Assembly (NCBI RefSeq): GCF_000166715.1
Contig: NZ_AEMI01000019.1
Span: 62,001-126,000 of the forward strand
DNA: 64,000 nt
Reading direction: 5' to 3'
Source of the DNA: Leuconostoc gelidum subsp. gelidum KCTC 3527
GTDB lineage: Bacteria; Bacillota; Bacilli; Lactobacillales; Lactobacillaceae
Under the pieces are notes generated by a model that was given only the letters and a program-made list of their open reading frames with translations, was not told the DNA's origin and ran no database searches. Each line of letters begins with the position of its first letter. Positions within the stretch are counted from its first letter, which is position 1. This document shows positions 37,294-44,771 of this stretch, in pieces. Position numbers and translations under genes: made by a program.

Positions 37294-37326
37294 TTGACAT
37301 GATGTCATAAAAGTGACACAATGTCA
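37294..37326 (+). promoter_or_regulatory. Promoter with twin operators for the TetR-ABC operon
   Basis: TTGACA at 37294-37299 is followed after 17 bases by CACAAT at 37317-37322. Two 13-bp dyads, TGACATGATGTCA (37295-37307) and TGACACAATGTCA (37314-37326), cover the -35 and the -10. Their centres are 19 bp apart. A TetR dimer on each would block the promoter. Confidence 0.75.
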
Positions 37327-37347
37327 TATATAGGAGATTAACCATTT

Positions 37348-37875
37348 ATGCCGACCAAAACATTTTTAAACCTGAGCGCAGAAAAACAACATACGATGTA
37401 TGCTGCCATGTATGCTGAATTTTCAACATATACTTTAGCGGAGGCTAAAATATCAAATATTGTTACAACTGCACATATTTCAAGAGGCTCATTTTATACC
37501 TATTTTGATGATATTGATGATGCATATGAATGGGTGTTGAATGATGTTATCGCAGATATACATCAAACCATCGATAAGAAAGATATTATATCATCAACAG
37601 AAGCCTTTATTTTAAAAGCTAAAACAAGTCCACATTTTGATTTTTTGAGTCATTACTATATTGTGAATGAAGCTTTTTTGCAACAAAAAAATGTTAAGGC
37701 TGCGCAGCATGATTTTAGATTACTTGACACTAATTCAACTGCTGACGATATATCACAATGGTTGGTAATTCAATCTGTCCATCAATTAATTAGAGCGTTT
37801 TTTTTAAATCCTGATAAGCAAGCACATATCATAACAACACTTCATATGTTGAAAAACTGGAGAACGGTAGGCTAA
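37348..37875 (+). CDS. TetR-family repressor
   Basis: 175 residues. The N-terminal HTH KISNIVTTAHISRGSFYTYFDDIDDAYEWV is diagnostic; the remaining helices form the ligand domain and match no subfamily I know. First gene of an operon with an ABC permease (3 bp away) and ATPase. It probably represses its own promoter via the twin dyads at 37295-37326. Confidence 0.9.
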   Translation: MPTKTFLNLSAEKQHTMYAAMYAEFSTYTLAEAKISNIVTTAHISRGSFYTYFDDIDDAYEWVLNDVIADIHQTIDKKDIISSTEAFILKAKTSPHFDFLSHYYIVNEAFLQQKNVKAAQHDFRLLDTNSTADDISQWLVIQSVHQLIRAFFLNPDKQAHIITTLHMLKNWRTVG

Positions 37876-37878
37876 ATT

Positions 37879-38934
37879 ATGTATTTAACATTGAATGAGA
37901 TGCACAAAGAAAAGTTGAGATATGGCTTAATCATAGTTGTTATGACATTGATTAGCTATTTAATTTTTATTTTAAGCGCTTTAGCTATGGGACTTGCTAA
38001 TGAAAATACGTCTGCTGTCAATAACTGGGACATTAACCATGTTGCCATGAGTAATGATGCTAATGGTAACTTAAGTCAATCCCTGTTAACAAACGACGAT
38101 ATTGATAAAACTAACCTATCTGCTAATCAAGCAGCAATTGGTGTTGCACCCATTATTGTTAAATCGCATGAAGCACGTGTCTCAGCAATGTTTATTGGTA
38201 TTCAAAAAAATGATTTAATTTATAAACAGATGCAATTAACCAAAGGTCAGTTACCTAAAAATCGTTATGACGTGTTGATTTCGTCGGCACTTACTCAAAA
38301 GGACTTAAAAATTGGAGATCATATTAAACTTGGCATGCTTGCACATGACGTTAAGGTCGTCGGGTACGTGAAAAATGCAACGTATAATATGGCGCCAATT
38401 ATATATGGTAATTTAGCTAATTGGGGGGATGTAAAAGGTGTCAATAACACATTTTACGCCAGTGGCATCGTGTCTAATGGTGCCAAAAAAGCGAATACAA
38501 AAAATCTAAAGAATTACACTAAAGCACAATTGTTTAATAAGATGCCGGGGTATACCGCTCAAAATAGTACCTTTATATTTATGATTGGATTTTTGTTAGT
38601 GATTTCAGCTGTTATTGTTGCCATCTTTTTGTATATTCTAACTATTCAAAAAATACCTAATTTTGCTGTTTTAAGAGCTCAAGGTGTTCCTGGAAATTAT
38701 CTTGTGTTAAATACGATCAGTGAAACATTGATTATTATGATCCTTTCGGTGCTCATCAGCAGCATATTGTGTGGTGTTACGGCGTGGTTTATACCCGAAT
38801 CAGTCCCCATGTTCTTTGATATTAAACTATTAGTATTGTCATCCTTGGGGTTGGTATTGACAGGTATTCTTGGCGCAATTGTGCCAGTGAGATTAATTAC
38901 AAAAATTGATCCAATGTCAGTTATAGGAGGATAA
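37879..38934 (+). CDS. FtsX-like ABC transporter permease
   Basis: 351 residues: helix 1 at about 16-40, a large extracytoplasmic MacB-PCD-like domain (to about 225), then three helices in the FtsX domain (VISAVIVAIFLYILTIQ, ILSVLISSILCGVTAW, LGLVLTGILGAIVPVR) and the terminal KIDPMSVIGG. The layout is MacB/LolC-like. With the following ATPase it forms an exporter or envelope-stress transporter of unknown cargo. Confidence 0.88.
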   Translation: MYLTLNEMHKEKLRYGLIIVVMTLISYLIFILSALAMGLANENTSAVNNWDINHVAMSNDANGNLSQSLLTNDDIDKTNLSANQAAIGVAPIIVKSHEARVSAMFIGIQKNDLIYKQMQLTKGQLPKNRYDVLISSALTQKDLKIGDHIKLGMLAHDVKVVGYVKNATYNMAPIIYGNLANWGDVKGVNNTFYASGIVSNGAKKANTKNLKNYTKAQLFNKMPGYTAQNSTFIFMIGFLLVISAVIVAIFLYILTIQKIPNFAVLRAQGVPGNYLVLNTISETLIIMILSVLISSILCGVTAWFIPESVPMFFDIKLLVLSSLGLVLTGILGAIVPVRLITKIDPMSVIGG

Positions 38935-38939
38935 ACATA

Positions 38940-39611
38940 ATGGGTAATCTTAAACTAATTGATGTTACAAAATTGTTTGGCACAGGGGATAGTCAAGTGA
39001 CGGCTTTAGATCATGTTAATTTCACTGCAAATTCTAAGGAATTAACCTTAATTGTTGGTCCTTCTGGGTCAGGTAAAAGCACACTTCTCACAATTCTCGG
39101 CGGTTTACAGGCTGCTACTAGTGGCCAAATACTTTTAAATGGACGTGATTTGAATACTTTGTCAAAAAAGCAAGCAGATAACTTTAGGCTATCACATATC
39201 GGCTTTGTTTTACAATCTTATAGTTTAGTGCCATATTTAACTGTGCAAAAACAATTTGAGTTAGTTAAGCGAATTAAACCTGACAATAACTTGTCAGCAG
39301 CCTTATTCACACAATATTTAGAACGTCTTGGTATAACTAACTTACTATCAAAATTTCCAGACCAACTCTCAGGTGGACAAACACAAAGAGTGGCTATTGC
39401 AAGAGCGTTATATACTAATCCTGATTATATATTAGCAGATGAGCCAACGTCAGCTTTAGACAGTCAACGTGTAGACGAAGTGGCTAAACTATTTAAAGGC
39501 ATTGCTAAAAATGAAAATAAAGCTGTTGTTATTGTGACACATGATTTAAGAATGCGGGCGTATGCAGATAAAGTTTATGAAATAATTGATGGTAAAGTAG
39601 TGATTGAATAG
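38940..39611 (+). CDS. ABC transporter ATP-binding protein (LolD/MacB type)
   Basis: 223 residues: Walker A GPSGSGKST, Q-loop FVLQSYSLVPYLTV, signature LSGGQTQRVAIARAL, Walker B YILADEPTSALD, H-loop VTHD. GGAGGATAAACATA precedes ATG 38940, five bases after the permease stop. Partner of the FtsX-like permease under TetR control. Confidence 0.93.
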   Translation: MGNLKLIDVTKLFGTGDSQVTALDHVNFTANSKELTLIVGPSGSGKSTLLTILGGLQAATSGQILLNGRDLNTLSKKQADNFRLSHIGFVLQSYSLVPYLTVQKQFELVKRIKPDNNLSAALFTQYLERLGITNLLSKFPDQLSGGQTQRVAIARALYTNPDYILADEPTSALDSQRVDEVAKLFKGIAKNENKAVVIVTHDLRMRAYADKVYEIIDGKVVIE

Positions 39612-39977
39612 TGGCATAGAAGACGCAATAATTTTACTAAAAATGATTGCTCACAGGGTAGTAATACCGAATTATTAGTTGCATACATCGCCGCGTGTTT
39701 TACTTAATAGTAAGTACTTCAAAATGGTCATGAAATTGATAACAATCATTAAATCTATGATATGAAATTATCAGCGAGATTAAATGTTATTTTAAAAAAC
39801 CAAAATTGTTATTTTTTTATTTTCATTGTGAAATATGTTTTTGTGTAAGCGTTGCCAACATAATAGAACAGGCTATTTTATCCGTTTAAAGTTTGTAAAA
39901 TTTTAAAAATAATGATATACTGAAAGTAATAAGTAGCGCTACTTAGATTAAGCAAGAAAAGAATGGAGGATTATATT
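39612..39977. other. 366-bp intergenic region before the envelope-stress operon
   Basis: No ORF with a binding site is seen. It holds a cre-like TGTAAGCGTTGCCA at 39844-39857 (one mismatch at a W position), the promoter at 39893-39921 and a 14-bp palindrome at 39931-39944. Confidence 0.6.
39893..39921 (+). promoter_or_regulatory. Promoter of the glsB-amaP-asp23 operon
   Basis: TTGTAA, 17-base spacer, TATACT. The perfect palindrome AAGTAGCGCTACTT (39931-39944) lies at the expected transcription start and may be an operator. Confidence 0.6.
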
Positions 39978-40223
39978 ATGATTTGGTCTTTAATCGTTGG
40001 TGCAATTATTGGTGCAGTTGCAGGTGCCATTACGAATCGTGGTGAATCTATGGGTTGGATTAGCAATATTATTGCTGGTCTTGTTGGATCAGCAATCGGG
40101 CAAGGCATTCTTGGTCATTGGGGTCCTAGTCTTGCTGGCATGGCAATTATCCCATCAATCATCGGTGCGGTTATCCTTGTCTTAATCGTGTCAGCTATTT
40201 TTGGTATTCGAGCAAAGCGTTAA
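39978..40223 (+). CDS. GlsB/YeaQ/YmgE family membrane protein, copy 2
   Basis: 81 residues, nearly identical to the copy at 25089. Three glycine-rich helices. GGAGGA at 39965-39970 precedes ATG 39978. It opens the operon with amaP, a DUF2273 gene and an Asp23 gene; GlsB and Asp23/Gls24 proteins are linked in Firmicutes envelope-stress loci. Confidence 0.9.
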   Translation: MIWSLIVGAIIGAVAGAITNRGESMGWISNIIAGLVGSAIGQGILGHWGPSLAGMAIIPSIIGAVILVLIVSAIFGIRAKR

Positions 40224-40247
40224 CACAACTATATAAAGGGGTGTGAT

Positions 40248-40802
40248 ATGAAAAAATGGCAAAAAGCCCTGCTGAGTTTGCTTAGCATAGGTTATTTGAT
40301 CGGATTAGCAATCATGCTTTGGCCACGTGTTATTTTGACAATAATGGCTTTATTAGAACGTATAAACCTTAATATCACAATTAGCAGTCAAACGATTGTT
40401 GATTATTATGGTATGACGCTCATTGCGATAACTATAATTATTCTTTTAGTGATATTATTGATACCTTCACAGAAGCCAGATATACAATTGAGTCAAACTA
40501 AACGCGGCCGACTAGCATTAAGCAATGATGGTATCAGTCACTTTATCCAAACGCAATTATCAGGTGGAGGATTATCGAACATCAAAGTAAAAATTAAAAA
40601 CACACGTCATCAAAGACGATTTCATATTGTAGCAGACTCAATCTATCAACAATATGCGATAACAGAATTACCTAGATTGACAAACACTTTAACAGATAAA
40701 ATAGCAGATTTATTGGCAGGCGTTAACACCGTCCCTATTAAAGTCGATATAAAGGTCAATCAGGCAACCAGTGGTAAGCGTAAAGTGACACGGGTTATCT
40801 AG
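40248..40802 (+). CDS. amaP: Alkaline-shock membrane anchor protein AmaP
   Basis: 184 residues: two membrane helices at about 9-30 and 52-72, then a cytoplasmic Asp23-like domain. This is the AmaP layout; in Staphylococcus aureus AmaP tethers Asp23 to the membrane. AAAGGGGTG precedes ATG 40248. Neighbouring DUF2273 and Asp23 genes support the call. Confidence 0.86.
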   Translation: MKKWQKALLSLLSIGYLIGLAIMLWPRVILTIMALLERINLNITISSQTIVDYYGMTLIAITIIILLVILLIPSQKPDIQLSQTKRGRLALSNDGISHFIQTQLSGGGLSNIKVKIKNTRHQRRFHIVADSIYQQYAITELPRLTNTLTDKIADLLAGVNTVPIKVDIKVNQATSGKRKVTRVI

Positions 40803-40819
40803 TAGTTTGGAGTGTAAAA

Positions 40820-41029
40820 ATGATTAATAAAAACAATATCTCAATGATTTGGATTACTGGTGGCATTGGTTTTGTTCTAGCAACCTTGTTAATGACTGTT
40901 GGTTTTCTCAGCACGATTTTTATCATCATTGTAACGCTGATAGCTGCTTTTGGTGGCTATTTACTAGAAAAAAATAATATTGATTTATCGCGTATAGTTG
41001 AAAATTGGCGGCGAAAAAATCAACGCTAA
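40820..41029 (+). CDS. DUF2273 small membrane protein
   Basis: 69 residues, two helices separated by a short turn (IWITGGIGFVLATLLMTVGF and IFIIIVTLIAAFGGYLLE), basic C-terminus NWRRKNQR. Typical DUF2273 protein found between amaP and asp23. TTTGGAGTG precedes ATG 40820. Confidence 0.85.
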   Translation: MINKNNISMIWITGGIGFVLATLLMTVGFLSTIFIIIVTLIAAFGGYLLEKNNIDLSRIVENWRRKNQR

Positions 41030-41050
41030 ACAAACTTGGAGGAAATGATA

Positions 41051-41572
41051 ATGGTTACAGAAAACAAAAATGCACAGCGTTCAGACGTGACGACACCTAA
41101 GGGTGAATTAACATTTAATGACAAAGTGATTCAAAAAGTTATTGGTTATGCGATTGAAAATGTTCCCGGTTTACTAGGTGTTGATGGTGGTTTTATGGCT
41201 AACATTAAAAATAAAATTGTAAACAGCGACAATCCTGTTGATGGCATTTCAGTTGAAGTTGGTAAAGAACAGGTTGCTGTTGACCTAAACGTTATCATGG
41301 CTTATGGGAACAACGCACACGACATTTATAAAACATTAACTGAAGTGATTACCAAGCAACTTACAGAAATAACGAGTTTAGAATTGGTTGAACTTAATGT
41401 TGAAGTGATTGATATTCAAACAAAATCAGAATTTGATGCCGATCAAGTGTCGTTGCAAGATCGTGTGACGGATGCTGGTAACACAATTAAGGAAAAAACA
41501 ACAGACGGTGTTAATACTGTCAAAGAAACAGCATCAAAAGCTAAAAATGATGAAGATGTACGCGTTGTATAA
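41051..41572 (+). CDS. asp23: Asp23/Gls24 family envelope stress protein
   Basis: 173 residues. The Asp23 domain runs about 13-125 (GELTFNDKVIQKVIGYAIENVPGL, VAVDLNVIMAYGNNAHDIY), followed by a hydrophilic tail of repeated Thr/Lys/Val-rich heptads (NTIKEKTTDGVNTVKETA). ATG 41051 is chosen over 41045 because GGAGG at 41038-41042 is then eight bases away. Last gene of the operon; a strong terminator follows. Confidence 0.9.
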   Translation: MVTENKNAQRSDVTTPKGELTFNDKVIQKVIGYAIENVPGLLGVDGGFMANIKNKIVNSDNPVDGISVEVGKEQVAVDLNVIMAYGNNAHDIYKTLTEVITKQLTEITSLELVELNVEVIDIQTKSEFDADQVSLQDRVTDAGNTIKEKTTDGVNTVKETASKAKNDEDVRVV

Positions 41573-41592
41573 ATAAAAAAATATTAAATAAC

Positions 41593-41648
41593 AAATTGGT
41601 CGACATGAATCCGGTATTGAACTGGGCTCATGCCGACCAATTTTATTT
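41593..41648. terminator. Terminator after asp23
   Basis: AAATTGGTCG at 41593-41602 pairs with CGACCAATTT at 41634-41643, and the inner CATGA/TCATG extends the stem; a T-rich tract follows. It also lies at the 3' end of the convergent rgg gene. Confidence 0.8.
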
Positions 41649-41721
41649 TGATCTTGGTCATATTATAAAATATGTTGTCCCATGTCTGCTGACGTGTAAC
41701 TTTGCATTATAACCAATAATA

Positions 41722-42618
41722 TTATAGTTGTGCCTTGCGATATCTTTGACTTAGAGGTAAATGGTAATTGTAGATTTCTTTAAACACGGTATAATCATCA
41801 TGTTGCAGTTTTTGTAGCATTCTTATAAATTCATAACAATTAGCTTCATCACTTTTTTGATCTGATCCCAAATAGAGAAAAATGATCAATCTAGCAAAAT
41901 TCATAGTCAATTTAGCTGTAAAATCCTTTAATGTACTGTAGCAAGAATTATCAGTGATTTTCTGCAAATTACTTGAATTATAGTTAAAATTTGTGAGTTC
42001 AATCTGAACATAATTAAGAACAATACTCGCAACACTTTGTTCGATTATATATGAATATTCTGTAAATCCTTTATACTTTTTGTATACTTCATGAACCTTA
42101 GCCATACATTCAAGTAATTCTGAGGGATCTTTTCTAAATATAAAAATGCCATCAACAAATGCTCTTAATTCAAAAACAGACCAATCTTTAGTCTGATTTA
42201 AGTGCTTTTTTAGTGGATACGCAGGATCAATAGACATTCTTAAAGGATTATTGCCAATAATATATATTTTGATATAAGCAATAGCAGCAAGGATTTGACT
42301 ATCTAGAGATAAATTTTTTTTAAAATCAACATGTTTCTTCATTAACGTGGCTGTTTTTTTCATACTAGCATCATTGTCAATTTGATTTAAAATGTTATTA
42401 AACCAATATTCTGAGTTATTATAGTGAATAAATTGAAACTCATTTGGAGAGACTTCTAATCGTTTGAGAATGGCAAACAATTTTTCGGATTCAATACTGT
42501 TATGTCCATTTTCTAATCGAGATGCGAAATTTCTAGACACAATTCCCATATAAACTTCCTTTTGAGTTAGCCTTTTTTGTTTTCGAATTGCTTTAATCGT
42601 TTCGCCAATTGTTGTCAT
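41722..42618 (-). CDS. Rgg/GadR/MutR-family regulator
   Basis: 298 residues: N-terminal XRE helix-turn-helix (about 5-60, KRLTQKEVYMGIVSRNFASRLENG) and a long C-terminal all-helical region of TPR type, the Rgg layout. Members sense short hydrophobic peptides or respond to acid and often flank bacteriocin genes. I found no peptide ORF in the 111-bp divergent region. It is divergent from an MFS gene. Confidence 0.85.
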   Translation of the reverse strand: MTTIGETIKAIRKQKRLTQKEVYMGIVSRNFASRLENGHNSIESEKLFAILKRLEVSPNEFQFIHYNNSEYWFNNILNQIDNDASMKKTATLMKKHVDFKKNLSLDSQILAAIAYIKIYIIGNNPLRMSIDPAYPLKKHLNQTKDWSVFELRAFVDGIFIFRKDPSELLECMAKVHEVYKKYKGFTEYSYIIEQSVASIVLNYVQIELTNFNYNSSNLQKITDNSCYSTLKDFTAKLTMNFARLIIFLYLGSDQKSDEANCYEFIRMLQKLQHDDYTVFKEIYNYHLPLSQRYRKAQL

Positions 42619-42653
42619 AATTCGTATTTCCTCCGCCTGTATCTAATAACGTA

Positions 42654-42693
42654 AACTATACTACACATATTAATATAATGTCTAGATATAGTT
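42654..42693. promoter_or_regulatory. Divergent rgg/MFS promoter region with inverted repeat
   Basis: AACTATA at 42654-42660 and its complement at 42687-42693 bracket TATAAT at 42674-42679, which has no good -35 box. An Rgg-activated promoter would look like this. Confidence 0.4.
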
Positions 42694-42729
42694 GATGGTA
42701 AATTAGAAATAAGGAAAGGGCGGACGGTA

Positions 42730-43938
42730 ATGTTCAATACAATTATAAAAACATCATTAATTAGTTTAGTTTTTAATTTAGCGATAACCTCTTTAAATTT
42801 TTTTTTCGGATTATACTTTCTGCAAATCACTGGGTCAGCTTTCATTTTTGGGACACTAACAATTATTGGGCCATTGGTCAGCCTCATGCTCACACCGATT
42901 ATGACCAGAATTGTAGACACAGGTTCACACAAGAAGATATTATTAATCGCTCAAATAATTTCATTTGTATTTCTTGTGGTTTATTGGGTCGTGGTTCGTG
43001 ATCATTTAGATGTCGGTACACTATCATATGTCTATATTTTGATGATTATTATCCGTGTTAGTGAAGAACTATTTATCGTTACATTAAAAGCGTCTACGAC
43101 ACAACTAGTTGAAAAATATGACTATCAAAGACTGAATGCATCAGTTCAATCAGCTACTTCGGTTGCAAATATTCTTGGGCCTATTGTAGGCGGATTAGCA
43201 TTTAGTCTCCTCACACTGCCATTCTTTATTTCACTCATAATTTTTCTAGTCGGAATGTCAATCTTATTCACAAGGACGCTAAAACTAGCTCCTTTACATA
43301 GGCTATCAGTTACTGACAAAAATTCTTTTTTGATGGTTATAAAATTTATCAAAGACCGGCCAGAGATTTTATCTCTTGTGATTATTGCGATGTTTATAAA
43401 CTTATTCGCCTCATCCATAACTATTGGTTTACCCATACTTGTTATTAAGCAACTGTCTCTGTCTAAATTAGTTTACAGTTTTTTGGAAAGTTTAACTAGT
43501 GTTGCAATGGTAGGAGGTGGCATCCTATTGACTGTGCATACTATTAAGGATAACTTAAAAATGATGTATCAATCAATGCTATGCTTTACTATAATCATTG
43601 TGTTATTCGGGTTTCCGGAGTTAATAACGCGTAACTATTTAATAATTATTGGCTTTCTAGGAATATTAGTAGTTGTTTTCGGATTAATAGTGGTAGTGGC
43701 TAATACGGCAATGACAACGTATTTACAAATTGAAGTGCCAGAAAATAAACAAGGTGGGGTATATTCCATCATCAATGCCATTTCTCAACTGTTTATTCCC
43801 CTGGGGGGATTATGTTACGGCCTATTGTTTGATCGCTTTGAAAGCTACCAAGTATTTATTTCATCTGGACTTGTAGCCTTTGTTATCATCATTGGCTTAT
43901 TACTACTGACGAAAAAAAGAATTATTAAAAGGATATAA
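42730..43938 (+). CDS. 12-helix MFS transporter (MefA-like)
   Basis: 402 residues with twelve hydrophobic segments; ITGSAFIFGTLTIIGPLVSLMLTPIMTRIVDTGSHKKIL resembles the start of macrolide-efflux-type MFS proteins. AAGGAAAGGGCGG precedes ATG 42730. Likely export of a peptide or drug under Rgg control. A decayed gene follows directly. Confidence 0.82.
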   Translation: MFNTIIKTSLISLVFNLAITSLNFFFGLYFLQITGSAFIFGTLTIIGPLVSLMLTPIMTRIVDTGSHKKILLIAQIISFVFLVVYWVVVRDHLDVGTLSYVYILMIIIRVSEELFIVTLKASTTQLVEKYDYQRLNASVQSATSVANILGPIVGGLAFSLLTLPFFISLIIFLVGMSILFTRTLKLAPLHRLSVTDKNSFLMVIKFIKDRPEILSLVIIAMFINLFASSITIGLPILVIKQLSLSKLVYSFLESLTSVAMVGGGILLTVHTIKDNLKMMYQSMLCFTIIIVLFGFPELITRNYLIIIGFLGILVVVFGLIVVVANTAMTTYLQIEVPENKQGGVYSIINAISQLFIPLGGLCYGLLFDRFESYQVFISSGLVAFVIIIGLLLLTKKRIIKRI

Positions 43939-44035
43939 TTATGATGACTAATTGACAGGATATAAATCTATTATTCAAAAGAAAGATATTGATTTTAAAT
44001 AGTTACTAGAAAATGGTGATATAGAAACAACATTA

Positions 44036-44322
44036 ATTGGTCCACTCCTATTAGCAAATAGTATTGATTAGTTAAGAGTTGATTCAGAAGACTTTATGAT
44101 GAATTTGAAATCAAGATTGATATATCTGATCAAAGGCCAAATAATTTTGAAGTGAAATATAAAGAAACTATATTAGCTTCAACAGAACTTAATTCAATAT
44201 GGTTCAGACATTTTGATGTAAATGTATTAACATCAAAAAACAAGCTGCTTTTTGCCAAGAATCAGTGAGCAAAAACCATCGATTATTTATGTGAATTTAA
44301 TAAATCAACAAAGCCAAAATAA
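44036..44322 (+). pseudogene. Decayed gene, possibly the N-terminus of an MvdC/MvdD-type ATP-grasp enzyme
   Basis: No intact ORF, but a chain of frames reads LIGPLLLANSID-stop-LRVDSEDF, then after a frameshift DEFEIKIDISDQRPNNFEVK, ETILASTELNSIWFRHFDVN, LLFAKNQ-stop-AKTIDYLCEFNKS. The VDSEDF strand and the IWFRHFDV segment are like the N-terminal domain of ATP-grasp RiPP maturases (VWYRR-type motif). The homology is a judgement by eye and weak; the state of decay is certain. The rest to 44522 has no recognisable coding. Confidence 0.35.
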
Positions 44323-44522
44323 TTAAATAGTTGTGAATTGATGTTGATAGAATGAAATAAAAAAATAGTTCATGGTTAGTTTGTGACTCTCATGCCATGT
44401 TTATAAGAAAAATACAATTCAAGAAATATTTTATACTTTAATACTGATAGTTAAGCTTCATTTGGCATTATGAATTTTTATGTGTTCGGAAATCAATAGT
44501 TTAACTATGATATACTACGTTT

Positions 44523-44548
44523 GCTCAGAGAGGCCTCTGAGCTTTTTT
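44523..44548 (+). terminator. Rho-independent terminator
   Basis: GCTCAGAG / CTCTGAGC stem, AGGC loop, six T. The first of two tandem hairpins. Confidence 0.85.
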
Positions 44549-44555
44549 GATTTAG

Positions 44556-44612
44556 ACAATCATTGTACATAAAGGCTCCTCAGCTCTTTGTGTACGGTGA
44601 TTGTTTTTATTT
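44556..44612 (+). terminator. Second, larger terminator-like hairpin
   Basis: ACAATCA pairs with TGATTGT, GTAC with GTAC and AAAG with CTTT, giving a three-part stem from 44556 to 44604 followed by TTTTTATTTT. It could be an attenuator of an RNA starting upstream. Confidence 0.65.
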
Positions 44613-44676
44613 TACAATTGCCGTGTACTTTTCTGACATATTTTAACCCTTTATCTGTTTTGTTTGAATTTTGGCG

Positions 44677-44724
44677 TTGAAAAAACAAAAAAATAGCATA
44701 TCATTAACTAAGTAAGCGCTTACA
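44677..44724 (+). promoter_or_regulatory. Promoter and cre upstream of the xylPQ-like operon
   Basis: TTGAAA at 44677-44682, 16-base spacer, TATCAT. Just downstream AGTAAGCGCTTACA (44711-44724) matches the cre consensus except the first base and contains the perfect palindrome GTAAGCGCTTAC. At the expected start site it would repress when glucose is present. Confidence 0.65.
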
Positions 44725-44771
44725 GTTTTATACTATACTGTTATATTAAAATAGAGTGAAGGAGAATAAAC

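Noticed and set aside
41573-42729. Search for a short hydrophobic peptide gene partnering the Rgg regulator
   Set aside because: No ORF with start, binding site and hydrophobic end is present on either strand beside rgg.
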